A DNA stretch of 64,000 bases from Gloeophyllum trabeum ATCC 11539 (Eukaryota > Basidiomycota > Agaricomycetes > Gloeophyllales > Gloeophyllaceae): assembly GCF_000344685.1 (NCBI RefSeq), contig NW_006920423.1:838277-902276 (forward strand), in the 5' to 3' direction. The position numbers were made by a program, and so were the translations under genes. Shown in pieces: positions 1 through 10,563 of the stretch (positions are counted from its first letter, which is position 1; each line of letters starts with the position of its first letter). Under the pieces are notes generated by a model. The model saw only the letters and a list, made by a program, of their open reading frames with translations, did not search any database and was not told where the DNA came from.

Positions 1-71
1 GGTGTTATTCCTATTATATATATTGTGCTATGATAGACTCATGTGTCATGAGCCATGAAATTGGGGGAGAA

Positions 72-215
72 GGTTAGGCTACACAGGGGAGAGTCAGCCC
101 ACGGAGGGTCAGCTCATGCAGGGGAGAAGAGTTTTAGCCCACACAAGGGAGAAGGGTTTTAGGCCATGCAGGAGAGGAGGATATGGTGGGGAGGGTGTTA
201 GGCCATGCAGGGGGA
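72..215. repeat. Degenerate short tandem repeat
   Basis: About five imperfect units of 25-30 bp follow each other, built on a core like TTAGGCCATGCAGGGGAGAA. The clearest copies lie around 130, 155 and 205. The units vary in length and sequence, so this is an old, decayed array. No gene is supported here. Confidence 0.55.
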
Positions 216-750
216 CTGTTCAGATTTGTATGCACATCCTTGGGTGTGCCCTGGAATTATCCATTATGGTAATTGATAGTTGTCTGAGTCTCAGTATATT
301 CCACTTGCTTCATACTGCTTATCTCTATTTGAGCTCTTAAAATTTCCCATCATGTAGACAGAAGAGCTGTATGAGCCTATGAGGTGACACATCAGGGAGA
401 TCTGGTATTTCCTCCTTTCTGTAATCATATCTCACACTACATGTTTTTCCAATATTGCATATTTGATTCTCATTATAGTCTATTCAACTCTATGTATCCT
501 GACTCACCCACATACAGTAGCTGAATCCTATTATTCAATGTGAGGAGCTGACCATCGCGAAGGTGTGATTCCTACGGCATAAGGAAAGCACCAGTCAGTG
601 GGTTGAGGCGGGAGGCAACGCCACCGGGAACGCCCGAGCAATGCACGTGGCGGCAGCAGCGCCACCGAGCCTGTATGTAACCCTACGCTAGGGTTGACAA
701 GCCATTGAGTGGCGTGGGAGATCCTTTACGCATTTCGAGACCGCTAAGTA
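216..750. other. Non-coding stretch, nothing identified
   Basis: No open frame with coding character is visible. The sequence is AT-rich up to about 545 and more GC-rich after that. A short palindrome near 680-697 (AACCCTA/TAGGGTT arms) is the only local structure seen. Confidence 0.4.
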
Positions 751-1387
751 TACTATCATTGGGGGGGTTCTGTAAAAACTTGACAATATGACCGGCCACG
801 GGCTACCTTCTTCATCATTCCCTGTTATTTCACTCAGGCATCATAGTATACCTTCCTAAGTACCATCTGCAAAAAGAATGATCTCGATTCACTATGTACA
901 GAGTAATACAGAGAGATGCCGCACACAGACAGCACTTGCGGGGAGTAATGTAAAAACGTCACGCGCGGGTAACACTATCCGATCCGCGCGCGTCTGTCAC
1001 GCATCTGTCACGCCCTTGGGCCCTTGGAGTTCTGTAAAATCTACCATACGAGCACTTCACAAGCCTGCAGCTATTATCGGGTGGGCGCAGGAGGTTTACA
1101 CATACAAGAAACACCTCCTCTAGGCAAGCCGATATATGCCGGGGCCGTGTAGGCTGGCAGATCTACCCATCAAGTGGCCATCAGACCTGTTCCAGTGGGC
1201 ATTTTGGACGGTGTTCAACCTCCCATACGACAAGGGGCCAACTTGAGGCAATTTTGACTTCACAGACCATCTGTATGGTATACAATGCATATACGTACCA
1301 ACCTGCTAAGCTCCCTGTAGCATACTTCTCGAGATTTCGGAGTTCTGTAAAAAATCTAACTTTTACAGAACCCCCCCAATGATAGTA
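751..1387. mobile_element. MITE with 27-bp perfect terminal inverted repeats and TA target site
   Basis: Bases 751-777 are the exact reverse complement of 1361-1387 (27 of 27). If the outermost TA on each side is taken as the target duplication, the TIR begins CTATCATTGGGGGGG. The motif TTCTGTAAAA of the TIR recurs inside at about 1031 and 1343, and a variant occurs near 948, as in subterminal repeats. The element is 637 bp and has no coding frame, so it would depend on a transposase made elsewhere. A TA target with short TIRs fits Tc1/mariner-type MITEs; that assignment is inferred. Confidence 0.85.
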
Positions 1388-2330
1388 CCGACAAAGGGGG
1401 AGCCCAATTAATCATATCCAAATACGGACTCCATGCTTCCATTCCCGTCAGCTTTCACACAAGTCACCGAAGACCTCAAGGCGCTTCGATATCCGTTTCC
1501 CTTTTTGTTATCTCACTTCTGTGATTATATACTGTACGTTCGTCGTTCGACTTATAAGTCGACCACACCGCGCCTTTGCAGACTATTGCTCTTTCCCCCT
1601 TCTCTCACAAGCCCATCGCTGCTCTCCTTCTGCTGCCATGCCGGAGTGAGTATTGGCCGCGCCAACGGGCTTCCATCCCGCATTACACGCCGTGCGGTCC
1701 TGTGTAGCTTGTAAGCATTGCTATTTCCATCTTGGAGTCGATCGGTGGGGGTGTGAATGCGGGGTATCATCGTACCACTCTACTGGATATGTCGGAGACT
1801 GCCCAGTATCATAGTATGTCTGCTTGCTATCTCACTGGGTCTGACACTCCTCACTCTAGAATTCTTCGAAATTCGGCGAAATATCCTTGCTTCGGACAGT
1901 TTGGGCATTTTGAGCGGTTTCGCTATCTGCCACGCCGGCTTGATTTTCGCCTTCGTTCCGGGCGCTCTCACAAGAACACCTTGTCCCCTTCCTTTTTCTC
2001 CACCACAGAGCCTCATATCGAAGCAGACGAGCCGCCTACCGCCCGCACTCCAAACCAAGGGAAACAAATCCTCGCATGCTCCGCGCAGGCAAACAGCCCT
2101 TGTCCGTGACGTAACCTGGGAATAGTGGTCTCGCTTGCACCGCCACCAAGTCTCCTGGACCGCGTCAATGGGGCGACCCTGAACATGACGAAGGTACTCC
2201 ACCACGCTCGTTCAGCGTTATAAACTCTCGGTGGCGACGATGCCTGCCATCGTCTCCCCCTGCCTCTGCACGACCTTTGTCACGTACCCTTCCGTTTTTG
2301 TTTCCTTGACAAAAACATAACATATCCAAG
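1388..2330. other. Intergenic, weak open frames only
   Basis: Overlapping short frames at 1732-2125 run on both strands and none has convincing coding character. The plus frame 1757-2125 could encode two hydrophobic segments, but this is weak evidence. The last 150 bp are the likely promoter and 5' leader of the gene starting at 2331. Confidence 0.3.
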
Positions 2331-3187
2331 ATGCCGCCCTACGTGTTCGGACTCGACCTCGCCAAGATCAGGTTCTCCGCGTTCAAGTCGTCGAACATGT
2401 TCAACGGCCTGAGCTACCTGCGGAGCGAGCGATTTATCGTGTACCAGCTCGCGATGATCATCGTCGTGTGTGCAGAGTCGACAGCGACGTACGCGATGTC
2501 CAGGTACGTGGAGTCCGTCAGTGAGATCTCGAAGACAATATCTTGACGCAGTTGCGCTCGGCTAGATACCTGGACATGCAAGAATCGCTGCAAAGCACAT
2601 ACCCGGGCTCGTACATGTACAACAATGACATCGTCGGCGCCGCTTCGCTCACGATCTTCGCTGGCGTCTGGACTGCAATCGTCTACGGCACGCTCTTCTT
2701 CTTCCTCCTCTTCTGGCCCGACTCGCGCGAGACGCCGTTCTGGGCAATGGTCAAGAAGGCCTCTGCGATATTCTGCACGCTCGTCGTCCTGGCCTCGTGC
2801 ATCTGGTCGACAATTGTTGTTACGACCAAGTCGGCGTGGATAAGCGGCGTGCCCAGTCAGCTGGGGAAGACGGTGCAGCCGAATGTGCCGTTGAGTGAGT
2901 TCTCCCTTATTTCTGCTATCTTCCATGTTCTGACTCTCGTCCTCTGCAGTGTACTCCCACTACGCACACAATATTGCATGGATAGTGCTCCTCTGGCTTG
3001 GCTGGATCTTCGTCGTCGCGAGGTACGTGTTTCTCCTTCATTTGTCAACCTGTATTCGCTAACGCTTAGCATCATCAGTAACGTCCTCGTATTCATTGCC
3101 TCACGGCATCACATTCGAAGTGACTCGGACAACATATCCTCGTCTGAGCGCGCGCTGAAGGAACAGAACGGCAGCGGGCGGTACTAA
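2331..3187 (+). CDS. Four-TM membrane protein of unknown function
   Basis: Four exons (2331-2503, 2566-2894, 2950-3022, 3079-3187) join in frame to give 227 aa. The introns are 62, 55 and 56 nt with GT..AG ends. Four hydrophobic segments are visible: around FIVYQLAMIIVV, LTIFAGVWTAIVYGTLFFFLL, IFCTLVVLASCIWSTIVV (a charged loop lies between the second and third) and IAWIVLLWLGWIFVV. The last segment ends in a short hydrophilic Ser/Asp-rich tail finishing NGSGRY. The compact layout resembles MARVEL-like tetraspan proteins of fungal membranes, but no diagnostic motif was seen, so the function is unknown. The start follows a pyrimidine-rich leader and an A-rich stretch at about 2310-2330. Confidence 0.8.
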
Positions 3188-3784
3188 ATCCGCGGTCGAT
3201 TTGCCTAGTCTTCCATGTGTCGCGCGGTGCCCAGTGCGCGCATCTTCCTCTCTCTTTGTCATCCTCCGACTCCCACCACCTTCCATCGACCGACGCGCGC
3301 GTACACGCCAGCTGCCGTCAGTCGAGCCACCATTTTACGCCGCAAAACTATTGCACTCCTTACGCTTTACGACCCTCACCACTAACATTGCCCCCCCCCC
3401 TCGCCCCATCCTGGAATCTAGATACGCACTCTTGACGACCCCACCATTGACCATTGAGCCTTGCTGTAGCGATAACGGACGTCTGTTACTGTTTAAACAT
3501 CATATTGTGGAGTAGCTTTCTGTAGCTAATGTATATGCCAATTGATAGAATACCTACGTCAGAATAATACTGATATATACCCATGTGGGTTTTGGAGCAT
3601 CTCGCGGTATCGTATGGCGGGCCTGGTCAATAATGCGATGTTCTCTGCAAGTGCGAACAGATGCGCGTGCCGACGCACGTCTCGAGTTTACACGCAGGAC
3701 AAGGCTAGGACAGCCAGGCAACAGCAGTAAAGTATCACTATAATATAGTAGCAAACAGACATCACTGTGGATTCGAAGCCCTGC
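3188..3784. other. Convergent intergenic region
   Basis: This region lies between the stop codons of the membrane-protein gene (+) and MRE11 (-), so it should hold both 3' UTRs and terminators. Short frames overlap in it without coding signs. A C-run sits near 3391. Confidence 0.4.
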
Positions 3785-6723
3785 TCAATCACTGTCGCTG
3801 TCGATCTCGACCTAGAAACCCGTCGTTAGCTGAAGGGCATCTTCCGTCTCAACGAAGACCTACCACTTGAGCAGTCTTTGCTCTCGACCGAGACGCTGCC
3901 GCCCTCGAGGTCCGCGCAGCGCCCGACGGCGCGAAGCTTAGTGTTGATTGTTTATTGGCAGTCGTCTTGGTCGTCGCCTTTTTTGCTGCTGGCTTCTTGG
4001 CGGCTGTGGCTTGACTATTTTTGTGCGTACGTCAGGTATGGTTCAGAACGAGAATTATAATGCGAGCCAGATGGGAGTCAGAAAGAACACACCTCAACAC
4101 TGCTGCTCTGTTTGTCCGCTTGGTCGGTTTGGAGAACTCTTCGTCGTCGTCTATTACTTCGTCGTCATCCTCGTCGTCCGAGGGGACCTACACCAAATGA
4201 TGTTGAGTCTGGCATAGATGATTGCGGAAAGGACACCACACGCACGGCAGCCTTCTTCCCTCTACCTCTCACAGGCGCTTTCTTGGCTGCCGCGGCCGTC
4301 TTCTTCGGCGCGGCTGCCTTCTTCTTGGGTCGTGGAGGCGCGTCGGAGTCGTCCAGAGCCTCGAAATCGGACCCGCCGCCCGCGTCTACATCCATCATCA
4401 TGGAGTCGACGGAGGCATCCGAGTCCTCTGCGGTGGCCTTGCCTTTACCCTGAGGGGATTACATGAGTCTCGACAACGGCTGGAGGGGTGAAAGGTGGGT
4501 TTGTACCTTCGTTTTCGAAGGTGCTTGTCGTTCCTGTTCAGCATGCTCCTTCTCCTGCTGTTCCTTAGCCTTGGCGAGCTGGTAGGGTATGTGCGTGAAA
4601 CCGGAGACAGAATATTACACAGATCCGACTTACCGCTTCCTCTAGCTCTTCCTCTTCCATATCCCCGTTCGCCTGGACGTCCTTGAGCAGCAACTTCAAT
4701 GTCCTCTTTACATGCCTGGCGGGAGACGCTTCAGCTACAGTAGACAAGGAGCAACAGACACTCACGATTCGATCGCATGCGGATCGTCCTTATCCACAAA
4801 CACCTGTATGGCATCGCTCATCCCGCCCTCCGCAAGTAGCTGCAGCTCCTGCGCCGCAAGGTACTCCTGCACGAGCGTCTGAACGCGCACCTTGCTGAGC
4901 TTCTCCGAGATGGACAGCTCAGGGTCGTCGATGCTCAGCTCCGGCTGGTCGATGCTGACTTTGCTGCGGCCCGCGGTCTTCTTGGCGCGGTGAAAGGTGA
5001 GCACATCCCGCGGGTTCGCGATGCGCCCTGAGAATTCTTGACCGAAGCGGATGGGGTTGGACATTTCCGGAACGCCTGTTGTGTCTACCTAACGAGAGTT
5101 GTTGTAGTCGCGCAATGCAATTCTTGAGTGAAGGAACGTTACCTTCAGCCGGACCAAGGGCAGCATCCTCGGGAGCTCGTCTTCCCCTTCTTCCACGGCT
5201 CTTGAATTGCGCTCATCCCAGAGAGTATTGGCTTGGTCAATAAGGGCGTTGACCTGCACTCGCAAGAGTTAGAGGCTGCCGACAGGACCGAGGAAGGGTA
5301 TGTAATTACTCTTGACTTCAGATATTTTGTGATCTCCATTTGGTCAGTTAAGTCGAAACCGCCAGTCTCCGCCTCTTCACTGAGCACGACCTCGTCCAGG
5401 ACGAAAGGCCGCACTGTCCGCAGAGGTATCGGAGTCAATTGAAACTCTTTGCCCTGGATTTGGAGCAGGGCAACGTGTCTGTATAGCCAACAAAGTCAAC
5501 CTGAGCCCAATGAAAGACTAAATTTTTAGGTTTACTTCTCTAATGACTCCCCATCGGCCAAGGAGGTTGCGACGGAGGAGCCTGGCTGACATATGTAATA
5601 CTTCTTACCCGGGACAGGCTCCGGGACGATGCGACAGTCGTGTTCATGTCCCCATATCACGAGATCTATGCTATCGTCAAACATGCCTTCGGGCACGAAT
5701 TCTTGAGGACCATGTTTTACTCTAGCTTTCATTCAGATCAGAAGGTAGCCTCATATACAGTGCTTACCGGTTTTGGTGGATGATGAGAATGTTGAACCAG
5801 TTATCCTTGTCTCTAGGCATGAACATTCTGACCCGATTACTCCGCAACTCAAAGTGCATTCGTTGGTCTTTGACATTACCCACGCCGTACATACCCAGCT
5901 TGGTGGTGCCCTTTCTCAGAAGGACTGGTTTTATTGCGATACCAGTATTTTGGGCTTCCTTGTCATTGAGGGGCAAATCGAACTTGCCCATGTAATTAAC
6001 CAAGCCCGCGGCTGAGAGGAGGTCGAGCGCACATAGTGCGCCTTCCTGAACGCGGTTTAGATGAGAACTAGCTGGATCAGTATATCACTTACAGGACCAG
6101 CGCCCTGAGGGTCATCATGGTTTCCATGGATCGAAAATACTGGTATAGCGACGTTGAAGTTGGGGTCCTCGTAGTTTATCGCCGGAAACCTGCCTCGGCC
6201 GTCAGAACGGGACTATTGGCACAGGAACTTCATTCACACACGGGAATCCAGGTGGTTTACCGTCATCAGGGTCACTCAACAGTTCTATTTGTATCGGCTT
6301 GTCGCCTAATGTGTATTCACGCAAAAGTGCCATGACTTGGAACAATGTATCTCGTGATGGGCGGTTTTCATGAAAGAGGTCGCCTCCGAGAAGGATCAGG
6401 TCGACCTAGTTCATGCGATGTCATGTAGGATGATTGAGGTCGTGCCCGTTAAACTAGACAGACAGAACCTACGTCGTGCTTGACGGCCAGCTGCAGGATC
6501 TCCTTGAACGTGTTGATAGAATCCTGGCCTCGTATTGGATCTCTCTCATTGTACCCAATGTGATTATCAGTTGCTAGAAGTATCTTAATAGTCTCCTCCT
6601 CCACTACGTAGAAGGGAGGATATCAGAGACAAACGACATGTTCTGTCGAAGGGTGGACTGACCAGGAACCCGCATCTCAGGGGATATGTCCTGGTGGTCC
6701 TCGTTGCCTCCATGTTCGCTCAT
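3785..6723 (-). CDS. MRE11: MRE11 double-strand-break repair nuclease
   Basis: This is the Mn-dependent nuclease of the MRE11-RAD50-NBS1/XRS2 complex, which senses and resects DNA ends in the nucleus. It is read through more than ten short introns from the ATG at 6721-6723 ([12 protein letters not shown]...). Phosphoesterase motifs occur in order: DNHIGY (about 6560), [12 protein letters not shown] (about 6380), GNHDDPQG (about 6110), HQNR (about 5765) and GHEHDC (about 5640). The capping/DNA-binding part follows ([13 protein letters not shown], then [13 protein letters not shown]). The C-terminus is low-complexity, rich in Lys, Ala, Asp and Glu with an RGRGKK patch, and ends VEIDSDSD at 3785. 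Estimated length is about 700 aa, usual for the family. The metal-binding residues of the motifs that I could read are present, so the gene looks intact. Confidence 0.95.
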
Positions 6724-7014
6724 TGCGACGTCTTAGTGCGGCAATAATTCCCTCACGTTGCGGAATATTGGTGGAGAGCAGCACGCAGGCAAGAGAGAAG
6801 GCAAGCGGCAGTGGCGTTGGACAGAACTCGACGCGTCGCGTCGCGTGTCGTCGGTAAATGTGTGGCCTGGGATAACATTTGTCAGCATTGACCACCTGCC
6901 TAATTAGGCTAATAGTTTGGCCAAGCTTGCCACAGTTCAAGCCACATCCCTTCGCCACAACCCGTCGCGTACTAGTGCTTCAGCAACCACGCAACCAACC
7001 TCAAAAAGGGAGAA
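6724..7014. promoter_or_regulatory. Divergent promoter region between MRE11 and the gene at 7015
   Basis: The two start codons point away from each other and are 291 bp apart, so both promoters must lie here or overlap the genes. No clear TATA box was found. The assignment is by position only. Confidence 0.5.
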
Positions 7015-7808
7015 ATGTACACTTCAGGCGCTGGACTATCGGATTTCCATCAGATGGAGCACGTATTGGAGGAGCTATCGCGGGACTCGGACAACAATAG
7101 CAAGGAGCACGCGGTCAGTGGTGGGGAAGGTCGTTCATCCCGTGATTCATGGGGATTTTCAACCTGGCGTGGAACTTTATCTGCTTTCTCCAAGAGCTTT
7201 GAGCTAAGGGTGGGACTGGAGATCTCCTCCCTTGAAGACATGTAAGTTGCACCTCCGTAGAGGAGTGTGGTGAACACTGAACGCGCGGTGGCAGAATGCC
7301 TGAATCTTGGCCAAGGGAACTAAAACTTGTGCCTAGGAACTATCCCGCTGGGCAGATCATGACAGAATACCTTCAGACTCTCGGCGTCTCCGTCTGCCTC
7401 GTCCGCCCGCCCAAGCCGGAGACGAGTCAAATGCAACAATTCCGGACATTCATGGAACTGTTGCGAGCGCGAAATAAGGTAAGCCAACGATTGGAACCTT
7501 CTATATCACACACCAAAAATGTTTCCATGTGCATGCAGTATGTTCTTAGTACATGGCCATCCCCTGAGCTCAATATCGACCAATTCAACCTCTTGATCTA
7601 TGCACTACCAAACGGGAAATTACGGGGCGCATTCTTCATAACTCAGTCCAAGCACGACACGGACCAGGGGCAGTCACTTATGCCACGGATAACCGCCTTT
7701 GATCATGATGTGCAGCAATTGCAGAATATATCACATACACATCCTGATGATATTGCGCGGCTTATGTGTGCTTTAGTTGTGGGGGAGCCGGGGCAAGAGA
7801 ATAACTAA
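7015..7808 (+). CDS. Uncharacterised protein, 226 aa
   Basis: Three exons (7015-7241, 7295-7478, 7539-7808) join in frame to give 226 aa; both introns have GT..AG ends and are 53 and 60 nt. The N-terminal third is polar and likely disordered (Ser, Glu, Asp rich). The middle carries SWPRELKLVPRNYPAGQ and a segment LGVSVCLVRPPKPETSQM. The C-terminal part looks folded (IDQFNLLIYALPNGKLRGAFF, ending ALVVGEPGQENN). No signal peptide or membrane segment is visible. I do not recognise the family. Clean splice junctions and continuous frames make it a real gene; it shares a divergent promoter with MRE11, from which no function should be read. Confidence 0.75.
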
Positions 7809-8268
7809 CCCTTTGATATTTTCATCCGCTTATGTTGTAACTGTCTCATAACTCCCATCTGTACCATGAACTTGTCTATATTTTCCTGCGCCTTCCAACC
7901 TGTAACAGAGATCACTAGCTTTCCCACGTATTATCGCATCTGTCGTATGATAAGTAACCGTCGACATGACCGTAGAAGTATATACGTAGTATCCGGCTGT
8001 TGACGATACGAGGCATCGTGACAGGTGTGCGAACAGAGGAGTCAGACCTGAGCCAGCTTGGGAGCTAGGATTGGAGTGCTTCCAGACGAGAGACTAAGCC
8101 AGGCGTGAGTTACGATGCATTCGGCATTCTTGTATCAGCTTTTGAACTTCAAGCTTGAGGTTAGGCATCAGACCAAAGGTAGATCCACTGAAATATTGGC
8201 AAGGACTCGAGCGAGCTGGAAGCCTTTCCAATACACAAGCGGAATTGAGATCCATCCACAGTTGCACG
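7809..8268. other. Intergenic, nothing identified
   Basis: This is the 3' flank of the preceding gene. No open frame, repeat or structured RNA was recognised. Confidence 0.4.
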
Positions 8269-8757
8269 TCATGAGATGATTACGCGCAGTGAATAGTTTT
8301 CCATGTCATCATGGCCACTCCGAGTCACGAAGGAAGATGAAAGGGCCCAAGATACTGCATCAGTAACTAGTGGACTGGCCGCAGTATTCGCTTGGCTGTG
8401 GGGAAATGATTCGCCGTGGTCTCCGAGGCTGTGGCAGAGTTGTGACCGCAAATGTCCGTCTGTGGCTCTCTGAGATCCAATTACGACTCCATCACAGTTC
8501 ATTACACTACTTGTTTGCGCTGCATTTTCTGCTCGACGACCCCCACTGTCCATACTCAGAGACGAACGTACGCAGCACGGAGTACTACCAGCGTAAGCAC
8601 AAGGAAATTCATATACCCTGGACAACAGCTTGTGAGCTGTGGCTTTCTTTGAATGCGCGGAGAGTGTCGAGTCGCTTTCTTCGTATTCTGCTATGTACAG
8701 TGGACCACTCGAACCTACCAGTGCCTCGTCTGGTGAGTTTTCGCCGAGATGATACAT
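8269..8757 (-). CDS. Doubtful single-exon open frame, 162 aa
   Basis: The uninterrupted minus-strand frame starts MYHLGENSPDEALVGSSG and is rich in Ser, Ala and Asp. It has no recognisable domain, signal or membrane segment, and plus-strand frames overlap it. The composition of the first 40 residues is protein-like but the rest is not convincing. It may be a chance frame. Confidence 0.2.
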   Translation of the reverse strand: MYHLGENSPDEALVGSSGPLYIAEYEESDSTLSAHSKKATAHKLLSRVYEFPCAYAGSTPCCVRSSLSMDSGGRRAENAAQTSSVMNCDGVVIGSQRATDGHLRSQLCHSLGDHGESFPHSQANTAASPLVTDAVSWALSSSFVTRSGHDDMENYSLRVIIS

Positions 8758-9060
8758 TGGACCCCATGACGTATGCGTGATACAGGTGACTTGACCGGGT
8801 TGCGATATTCAATGCGCTAACCAGGTCATTAGGGTCGCAGCGAAAATTAATCGAGCGACGCCAAGAATCCTGGACTGTGCCACCGGTTAGTAGTCCTTCA
8901 CATTATGGTTATATTGCCGTGGTTCAATCAATACTCAGTTTTGATGAAGGTCGATTGCTCCACTGAGGGCCAGCTTAAAGGTGAAAAGTATCTCCTGCCC
9001 TACGGCACGCCACTCGGGTTGGACTGCGCTTCAGCGATGTCGACAGGTATAAGAGGGTCG

Positions 9061-9067
9061 TATAAAT
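9061..9067 (+). promoter_or_regulatory. TATA box of the secreted-protein gene
   Basis: TATAAAT lies 64 bp upstream of the ATG at 9131, a usual distance for a fungal core promoter. A second TATAA-like word is at 9049-9053. Confidence 0.5.
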
Positions 9068-9130
9068 GCGTAACAGACCCCAAGACACTAGCTCTTACAG
9101 TACAGTTCGAATTGCACTGTTTACGCCGCC

Positions 9131-9624
9131 ATGTTCAGCCGACTCGCCGTCTTCACTGTGGCATTTATTGCGTTCTTCTCCCATGCCGTCGTGGCCACCT
9201 GGAACGACGGTATCGGTGATATAGCCGACGGGTACTTCTCCGTTATCGGACGTTGGAACCACGTCGAGTGCGTTATACTCTCCCTCGTCATTAACTATCT
9301 GTTTCTTACACTTGCATTAGCGTCGGTTTCCCCGGTGGGGATTCTGAGGGTGGAAGCGTGGAGATCCACGGCCAGGACCAGACCACTGTCCAGAGCGGCG
9401 TCAACTGCCCTGGCACCACCGACATTACCTCCTTTCTGCCCTATGTGGTCACCGTTGATATAACGCTGAGCAACTGGTGTGACGAGGAGAACAATGACGG
9501 GGTGGCGTTTAATTACGCGAACCAGCACGTCGATATTCCGTCGGACAGCAGGTGCAGCGGCATTTCCTGCGACGGATTCGATCAGTTCAACTGTTGGAGG
9601 TGTATTATTGCTATAAATCCCTAA
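9131..9624 (+). CDS. Small secreted cysteine-containing protein
   Basis: Exon 1 (9131-9267) encodes a signal peptide (MFSRLAVFTVAFIAFFSHA, cleavage probably after HAVVA). A 53-nt GT..AG intron (9268-9320) joins in frame to exon 2 (9321-9624), giving 146 aa. The mature chain is acidic, has no membrane segment, and has cysteines in VNCPG, NWCDEEN, RCSGISC and FNCWRC. It is probably exported, perhaps as an effector-like or wall-associated protein; I do not recognise a family. A donor-like GTGTAT at 9600 could splice to a later acceptor and replace the last 8 residues with a longer tail, so the 3' end is uncertain. Confidence 0.65.
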
Positions 9625-10563
9625 ATTGCAAGCCAAGTGAGTGAGTCCTCTGGCTGGTTTCTACCCTACCTTCCTTACAAGATGTCAGATATACAGTCCA
9701 CTTCGTCCCATCACTGAAGGGTCAACTTTTTTCCTTCAGCTATTATGTATCTCTGTAGCGGATAGTTGTGGTCTTGCTGATAGTCTTGCGATTGTTTTAT
9801 CCCTGTCGTGCCTTCAAATGTTAGCAGTCAGTGATACTGATACTCCGTCGGGAGACAGCGGTCGGTTCAAGGCACCGTCCCATAACCCGCACTTGATACC
9901 CTCTGGAAATAGTCAACCAGGGTAAGAATACTACCCAGACTGCATGACCTGCGTGCAGGAACTGGATCACGGATTGAAGAGGGCGACATGGCCAGATATA
10001 GACAAACCTTTACCTAGAATGGAAGCACCACTACCTAATTCGGCTTACATGTCGATCTCAAATACTCAGCGTTATACTGCTCGTAACGTATATAAAAAGA
10101 GCCTCTTTTCTGTCCTTGTCGTTGTCTTCTTCCCTTATCGTCCCCCTACTGCCAAGTACGGCGACATACCAGATACACGCGCCTATGCTCGACGTCGCAG
10201 CCCGCAGGTCGGTTATTTATCAGTGCTCTGAGATCGCACAGCCGAATAATTGGACGCTGAACGGCTCTACTTGGACCTCGTATTGGACTCAGCAAATAAC
10301 TGTAGTCGTCGTTCAACGTTTATGGTCGACCGTGGCATAGAGGTTCTCAGGGTCCCAGGGCACGCAAATAGCCCTGAAGTCCGCTGAACGCGCTTACACT
10401 TCCTCCTCTCCGTTCTTTGCTAGGCTGCCGGGACTGCGCACACCGCCTCCAAGCGTGCGGTAGTCAGGTTTTCCAAACCCTCTATTACTGTCGTTTCTTG
10501 GTCTTTGTCCTCGGGCATCCATAGTAATTCCACTTCCCCGGCCGCCCGTAATCAACTCTTCCC
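9625..10563. other. Intergenic, with an isolated TATA element
   Basis: No supported gene. A strong TATA-like word, TATAAAAAGA, sits at 10091-10100 and is followed by a pyrimidine-rich tract, as at a fungal transcription start, but the open frames behind it (to 10340) are short and unconvincing. The final part is the upstream region of the transporter gene. Confidence 0.35.

Noticed and set aside
675..700. Telomere-like AACCCTA..TAGGGTT palindrome, and TTAGGGTT near 59025
   Set aside because: Single units, not arrays. Too short to indicate a telomere or fusion site.
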